Positions 60,101 through 64,000 of a stretch of DNA of 64,000 bases are shown here, one piece after another. The position numbers and the translations under genes are program-made. Origin of the DNA: Pelomonas sp937871895 (GTDB lineage Bacteria; Pseudomonadota; Gammaproteobacteria; Burkholderiales; Burkholderiaceae_C); the NCBI RefSeq assembly GCF_046348265.1, contig NZ_JAXMEO010000017.1. One strand, written 5' to 3'. Position 1 is the first letter of the stretch. Each line of letters starts with the position of its first letter. The notes below the pieces were generated by a model, which worked only from the letters and a program-made list of their open reading frames with translations, had not been told where the DNA came from and did not search any database.

Positions 60101-60451
60101 CAGCGGCATCAACGTCAGCCGCCCCTGCGAGCGGAAGCCCACCTTCTCGAGCGCGGGGATGCTGAGGCGCCGGATGTTCTGCTGCGCAATGTCGGCGTTC
60201 GAGCAGATGTAGACGACGTCCACCCGCCCCACCTTGCCCTGCAGGTGCCGCAGCGTCTTGGCCAGCACGCCGCGCGCCACCAGGGTCTTGCCCAGGCCCA
60301 CCTCGTCGGCCACCAGGAAGCGGCCGCTGCAGGGCCGGTCGTCCGCGGGGAACAGGCACTCAAAGGCCCATTCCACCGTGCGTCGCTGGAAGGGCTTGAG
60401 GCGGGCCAGCACGTCGCGCTCGACGGCCAGCCAGTCGATGTCGTCGGTCAT
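57116..60451 (-). CDS. SNF2/DEAD-type helicase, 1111 residues
   Basis: Superfamily 2 helicase with all core motifs: Walker A VADEVGLGKT (GLGKT 52-56), DEFQ at 281-284 in LLILDEFQRF, motif III LSATPYR at 318-324, and motif VI QRDGRIHRFRN near residue 965, preceded by SSTSIGQEGLDFHWY (motif V). A long insertion (residues 400-870) separates the two RecA lobes, as in DISARM DrmA- and RapA-like helicases. It is 6 bp from the PLD gene upstream. It probably translocates on nucleic acid and supplies substrate to the PLD protein. Confidence 0.88.
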   Translation of the reverse strand: MTDDIDWLAVERDVLARLKPFQRRTVEWAFECLFPADDRPCSGRFLVADEVGLGKTLVARGVLAKTLRHLQGKVGRVDVVYICSNADIAQQNIRRLSIPALEKVGFRSQGRLTLMPLIPLGKDGQPERPSALPKTGVNFQSLTPGTSLDFRNDPGHAEERALLAVMVADALPEVSMTRWRNLFTQQVGHERFETLIDRVRTRYAIDPLLQKRFSQQLRRRGEDGRTLLSRLAELSESFPRQRKYRHRDPDQREVATLIADLRRTLAGVCIQALEPDLLILDEFQRFPHLLDSHDPNAELARQLYEHETDGRRTRVLMLSATPYRMSSVGESPEEGSHHDEFIAMVRFLLRDDEVALARLRDLLERFNDGLRTLDPADTAPLESLRDEIQALLRGVMSRTDRTPTSEERDAMVLAPPTPVHPDASQMLAYVGLQRVAKTLQVPDLLEYWRSAPAPFSFLSGYKLREKLVEVLDVPDAALRAALATPGLFLDSGGAAGAESGHARTAALARSLIDAGMHRVAWLPPSRPGHVLGGPFAALGDAARTKRLLFSSWRMVPRAVSTVLDGLLSAAQQREFGEPAAQRHKETDGDYLLGYPSAVLADLGHPDRWAAACEAEGVTPTVEVLIERLMPAVGRLMDEVESRYGSEVQGAEDHAWYWMGPALADAIAWERRHTSEDDEAFWPFELQELEAERDGEPLWAREGMAARRTLWDALCAGDTRLGKRPADLIPVLCCLALGSPAVCALRALAEEPSQHWNEDHRQAASGVAAALLHYLGHEQTVQMLAGLYPEERSFATRVLRHASDGGLQAVLDEYLAVLDVDQPLGPEQAAGSLIGLEARLAQMEVALRLRPAVLRPEVLRQDEDGAWRLVPQARSLRLARPLLEDGGDGDEHDGPTAMTQLRAAFNSPFLPFVLSSTSIGQEGLDFHWYSHAIVHWNLPTSPVDFEQRDGRIHRFRNHAVRRNLARDWGSTALHEVPGRAGWDWMFERATAAVQVLGADAGGMRPSWVYREGDSAAPRPTPGWMIEAMGAPARIERHVPVIPHSRDEARLRRMSMAVGMYRMLFAQPRQEDLLAHLLLQASTSSLESLAERVVIDLRPPVTLAPADSGAPRA

Positions 60452-60457
60452 ATCGGA

Positions 60458-62338
60458 TCAGGCGGGAAGGAGGCGGGCCTGCGCCTCGCGGAAGGTGGCC
60501 CAGAGGGCACGGAAGGCGCTGTCCTGCATCAGCCCGCTCTCGCGGGAGGACTCGACCAGCTCCACCACCTCGGCCAGGGCTTCAGGACGCTCGGCCAGGG
60601 CCTGAAGCAGCGTCTCGAACAGCGGGCGCAGTGGCGTTGCGCCCCGGCGGCCATCGCCCTGCCCCTGCTGTCGTTGGCGGCGCAGACGCTGGCGCAGCGC
60701 CTCGTCGTCACCGGCGAGCATGAATTCCAGGTACAGCGCCAGGCTGTCGGCATCACGCAGATGACGCGACAGCGTGGCCGACTCACGGGCAGTGAACGTC
60801 GGCCAGTCGCCTTGGGCACGCAGTCGCACGGTGGTCTCCGCGCGCAGTTCGGTGCCGGGTACCTCCAGCGCTAGCGTCCAGAACTCGGTGAGCTCGTGCA
60901 GCGCCAAGTCCGCGCAGCGGCAGGCCGGGCCGACTTCGTCGATGCTTCCCACCCGGGACCAGGGCACGCTGCTCGGTCGAGCCATCCAGCGCACGGGCAG
61001 GCACTCCACCTGCAGCGGGCTCGCCGTCTCCACCGCGAGTGTCAAAGCCCAGACCGATTCGCCCGTCGGCACGATGCGCGCCGAAAGCCTCTCCTCGGTC
61101 ACCAGGGCGTTGAGCAGCCAGTCCAGCGCCTCCTGCTGGCGCTTGAGCGTCAGCAGCGCTTCGTCCGGGGCATGGGAGGGGCGCAAGTAGGGTGTGGTCA
61201 GCGGCGCGAGGCCGTTGTCGCCGAGCAGTGCGTCGATGCCCATCTTCGAGCGCGCACCTGACAGCTGCAGCAGGAACTCCACGTTGCGGGTGAAGGCGGC
61301 CTCGGTCGCGTTGGCGGACCCAACCCACAGGTGGGCATCCCAGCCGTCGTCGGCCACCCACAGCTTGGCGTGCAGGCCGCTGAGCGGCGCCCCCTCCAGG
61401 CTCAGTTCCTGGCGGAAGCTGTGCACACTGGTGCCTTCCTCCGGGAACCAGTCATCGGGCAGGCGCTCGTGCTGCTCGTCCAGCGCGTCATCGCGCGAGA
61501 TCAGGCTCACCGGGAAGCCCGAAGCGGAGAGCATGTCCACTATGCCGCCTGACAGGAAGGGCGACACCACCAGCATGCGCCGCCCAGCGCGCTGCGCGCC
61601 CTCGGACCATGCCTGGAAGGGGCTGCGCCGCCCGTCGAACAGCTGCGCGAGCGGGTACTGATGGCCCGGGATACCCAGGGGCCAAAAGGCCCAGTCCTTA
61701 ACCTGTTCGTCCTGTGCGTCGAAGCGCACGGTGCGCAATTCGCGGGCGAAGCGGTCGCGGCGCCCACGATGCGCTTCAGCCAGGCCGCCCACAGCAGGCA
61801 CGGCCGCCTCTTCGCCGAGCGCCTCAACAAACTGCACCAGCGGCGTTTTCGCGCGAATGGCGTTTTGACGGTCGATCACAGGGCCCTCCAGCCGCGCGAT
61901 GACGTCCCAGGAGCGGTCGTAGGTCAGGTTGCGCGAGAGCACCAGCAGGCGGTAGTGCACTGCACCAGCCTGATTCGCGAAACGCAGCAGCCACAGCTTG
62001 GGGTGGAACACCGCACGAGTCGCCGCTGGCCGCACCTGTACAACACTGGCCTCCAGCCAGAGGAAGGCGTCCCGCCATTCCGAGGGCACGTGAATGGCGC
62101 CAGCCTGGCAAAACACGCTCAGGCGCGTGGCCATCTCACGCACGGCGCGCAGAGCCTCGAGGCGGGCGCCCGCCGCGTCGCCCAGGGCCAGCGGGTCACT
62201 CTGTAGCAGGGCCAGCGGCACGCCACCCAGCGCTGTGAGGTCCAGCGAGTAGGTGCAGATGAGCGCGTCGGTGAACGCGTAGCCGTGCGGGGGCAGAACC
62301 TGCTCTGAGAGCAGGCAGCGGTCGTCAGGATGCAGCAT
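60458..62338 (-). CDS. Phospholipase D-like (HKD) protein, probable nuclease
   Basis: 626 residues with two PLD-type half sites: H112-P-K114 in FHPKLWLLRF with SRNLTYDRSWD, and H323-A-K325 in GLHAKLWVADDGWDAHLWVGSANATEAAF. This is the HxK...GS(N) pattern used by PLD-family nucleases such as DrmC and BfiI-type enzymes. The C-terminal 200 residues have no known domain. It overlaps the DUF6361-like gene by 14 bp and precedes the helicase by 6 bp. Likely cytosolic effector nuclease. Confidence 0.85.
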   Translation of the reverse strand: MLHPDDRCLLSEQVLPPHGYAFTDALICTYSLDLTALGGVPLALLQSDPLALGDAAGARLEALRAVREMATRLSVFCQAGAIHVPSEWRDAFLWLEASVVQVRPAATRAVFHPKLWLLRFANQAGAVHYRLLVLSRNLTYDRSWDVIARLEGPVIDRQNAIRAKTPLVQFVEALGEEAAVPAVGGLAEAHRGRRDRFARELRTVRFDAQDEQVKDWAFWPLGIPGHQYPLAQLFDGRRSPFQAWSEGAQRAGRRMLVVSPFLSGGIVDMLSASGFPVSLISRDDALDEQHERLPDDWFPEEGTSVHSFRQELSLEGAPLSGLHAKLWVADDGWDAHLWVGSANATEAAFTRNVEFLLQLSGARSKMGIDALLGDNGLAPLTTPYLRPSHAPDEALLTLKRQQEALDWLLNALVTEERLSARIVPTGESVWALTLAVETASPLQVECLPVRWMARPSSVPWSRVGSIDEVGPACRCADLALHELTEFWTLALEVPGTELRAETTVRLRAQGDWPTFTARESATLSRHLRDADSLALYLEFMLAGDDEALRQRLRRQRQQGQGDGRRGATPLRPLFETLLQALAERPEALAEVVELVESSRESGLMQDSAFRALWATFREAQARLLPA

Positions 62339-63620
62339 GCGCGGGTTCTCCGGTCCGGCCCAGGCCGATCAGGATGTCGATCACGATGTCGCGTGCGGTG
62401 CGCCAGCGGTAGTCGGTGAGGCCCAGCCACTCGGGCGCGCTCCAGCGCTGCAGCACAGGCGGGTTGCCCATGCGCGCGAGCGCCCCCTTGAGGCGCCGCT
62501 CGCGTCCCTGCATCCAGCGCTCGACCTGGATGGACGGCAGCGCAGCCGGGTTTGCCCCTGAGAAGCCCTGGTCCGCCAGCAGGCGCAGCCACTCCTCGAT
62601 GAAGGGCCGGTCACGCTGCAGCCGCGGATTGACCTGTGAAATCCAGCGCCAGAAGGCGGGTAGGTCTGCGTACCAGGCCTGCAAAGCCGGGGCATGCCCG
62701 CCCAGCCCAGACAGGGCGTCGGCCAGCAGGTCGTCATAGTGGGCGAGGTCGAGGTCCCGCCGGCGCGCAGCGAGCAGGCGGGTATACACCGCGGTCAGCG
62801 CCCGCGTGCATAGCGAGAAGTGATGGGCATGGGTGAGCTCAGCTCGCAGCGATGTGGGTAGTACAGGCCAGCGTCCAGTTTCATCCAGCAAGTCCCAGGG
62901 CGCTTTCAGCGCGGCGACCGTTGCAGCGTCGAGATACCGCACCATCCACTGCAGCAGGCAAACCTGCCCCGACGACGTGCGCAGGCCCAGCACCTTCTCA
63001 TTGAGGTAGCGCGCCTCTCCTCGTGTCAGGTCGAAAGAGGTCTCGGTGAGGAAATCCGCCTCGGCCGTGGGCAGGCCAGGGTCCCAGGTTGTGACACCCA
63101 GGTCGCCGTCGCTGGCTTCCTCGTTGTCGGCGCTGGCGCCGCGCCGGCGGCGGTGTCGGCGTAGGTCAGGCAGGTCGGACAGGTACTCCTGTAGTGAGCC
63201 GGCACCCTGGTAGATGCCGTAGCGCCGCATGCCGCCCCAGTAGATGGCGGAGGGCAGGCGCTTGGTCGTTTCACGGCTCTCGCGGCCGATGAGGCCGGGG
63301 TGACGTTCCTCGGTGGCCCCGCCGTCGGTCGCGAGCAGCGCGTTGATGAGCGCAACCTCGCGCTGACGCAGCGTGAGCACCAAGCGGTCGTCCTGCACGT
63401 TACCGCGCTCCAGGTCCCGCAGCAGCCAGGCCACGAAGAGGAAGTAGCGCGCCCGGGTCTGGATGGTGCTCAGGCCAGGGAACAGGTGGTCCGAGATTGC
63501 GTCACGGACAAGCCCCAGGCCCAGCTCGTCAATGGTCGACTTGTCCTTCTGCGACTCGAGCAGCGTGAGGACGTCCTCGCGTTCGGTCGGGGAGAAGTCG
63601 AGCCATTGGAGGGCAGGCAT
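62325..63620 (-). CDS. DUF6361-like protein, first gene of the helicase operon
   Basis: 431 residues starting MPALQWLDFSPTEREDVLTLLESQ, then TIDELGLGLVRDAISDHLFPGLSTIQTRARYFLFVAWLLRDLE, a start I associate with DUF6361 proteins of defence islands. A TRGEARYLNEKVL segment lies near residue 220 and a helical C-terminus follows; no catalytic motif is visible. It leads the operon, with no clear Shine-Dalgarno before the ATG. The role is unknown; it may sense or bind DNA for the helicase/PLD pair. Confidence 0.7.
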   Translation of the reverse strand: MPALQWLDFSPTEREDVLTLLESQKDKSTIDELGLGLVRDAISDHLFPGLSTIQTRARYFLFVAWLLRDLERGNVQDDRLVLTLRQREVALINALLATDGGATEERHPGLIGRESRETTKRLPSAIYWGGMRRYGIYQGAGSLQEYLSDLPDLRRHRRRRGASADNEEASDGDLGVTTWDPGLPTAEADFLTETSFDLTRGEARYLNEKVLGLRTSSGQVCLLQWMVRYLDAATVAALKAPWDLLDETGRWPVLPTSLRAELTHAHHFSLCTRALTAVYTRLLAARRRDLDLAHYDDLLADALSGLGGHAPALQAWYADLPAFWRWISQVNPRLQRDRPFIEEWLRLLADQGFSGANPAALPSIQVERWMQGRERRLKGALARMGNPPVLQRWSAPEWLGLTDYRWRTARDIVIDILIGLGRTGEPAHAAS

Positions 63621-64000
63621 TCACGGATGAGATATTGAAAGGAAAAAGGAGGAAATCGCCAAATTGACTTGCGCGCATCGCGCACGCGACATCCAGGTTC
63701 GGCTGCAAGTCTCGCCGATATTCTCGGGCAACCCGTTCAGGCCGAAGAGCGAGTGTCCGTGATCGGCCTTCGGCCAAGGAGCCGGTGGCATCCACGCCGA
63801 GATGCGGACAGCGTTTGGTCAAGCCATGAGGTGCTGCGACGCCCGCCGCATAACCCAGCCAACGTCGGTTTTCGACAGTTCGAATCGCTTCAACCGACAT
63901 CGGCGAATCAAGGGGCGCGCCAACCACTCGAGTTTGAAATCAGGCTGCATGAGGCGACGATTTTGGGCGTAGGCGGCCACATCTAGCGCCAACACACGCA
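63621..64000. other. Non-coding region upstream of the operon
   Basis: No supported gene. Short frames exist on both strands but look random. It should contain the promoter of the minus-strand operon; I see no clear -35/-10 pair or long repeat. Confidence 0.5.

Noticed and set aside
59192..60874. 560-codon plus-strand frame opposite the helicase and PLD genes
   Set aside because: Crosses two real genes on the other strand and reads as Gln/Gly/Val/His-rich shadow sequence.
63529..63986. Short frames on both strands at the right edge
   Set aside because: Random-looking translations, one overlapping the start of the DUF6361-like gene; no support.

Overview
This window comes from a Burkholderiales (betaproteobacterial) chromosome. 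The first 18.4 kb is a GC-rich core backbone whose gene order is familiar from that order: miaB; hemA-prfA-prmC-(outer-membrane protein)-grxD-ubiX; a transglycosylase with proS; rppH; proB-obgE-rpmA-rplU; ispB; and a tRNA-Pro(CGG). The genus is inferred from gene content only.

From the tRNA-Pro onward the window is accessory DNA. A 48-bp copy of the tRNA 3' end at 18489-18536 is repeated exactly at 53200-53247. These repeats bound a roughly 34.7-kb integrative element whose tyrosine integrase (51998-53110, minus) lies just inside the right repeat. Short TGGCCCA repeats near both ends look like integrase arm sites. The left end carries a replication and maintenance module: an AlpA-like regulator, a TrfA-like initiator and an internal tyrosine-recombinase-like protein. 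Four 21-22-bp spaced repeats at 51902-51973 could be its iterons once the element is circular.

The element's cargo is a defence island. (1) A complete type 1 BREX locus runs brxR-brxA-brxB-brxC-[ABC ATPase + PD-(D/E)XK nuclease]-pglX-[DUF1016/YhcG nuclease]-pglZ-brxL (21.7-38.3 kb). (2) A Wadjet-like SMC operon jetABCD follows (38.8-44.3 kb). (3) Next is a divergent pair of an HTH regulator and a Lon-like AAA+ ATPase sharing an inverted operator pair, followed by a 55-aa basic protein, a HicA-like protein and a large ankyrin protein (44.3-49.7 kb). (4) A zinc-ribbon membrane protein, a lipoprotein and an XRE regulator close the cargo before the integrase.

Beyond 53.2 kb there appears to be a second island in tandem at the same site. 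Its integrase (53420 onward) is cut after about 167 residues by an IS3-family remnant, which is itself interrupted by a complete IS407-group-like IS (54126-55321). Next come about 650 bp of non-coding DNA packed with perfect hairpins, possibly a structured RNA. A minus-strand operon follows: DUF6361-like protein, PLD-like protein, 1111-aa SNF2/DEAD-type helicase and ankyrin protein (56.1-63.6 kb). I read it as a candidate defence system that I cannot match to a named one. The right end of this second island lies outside the window.
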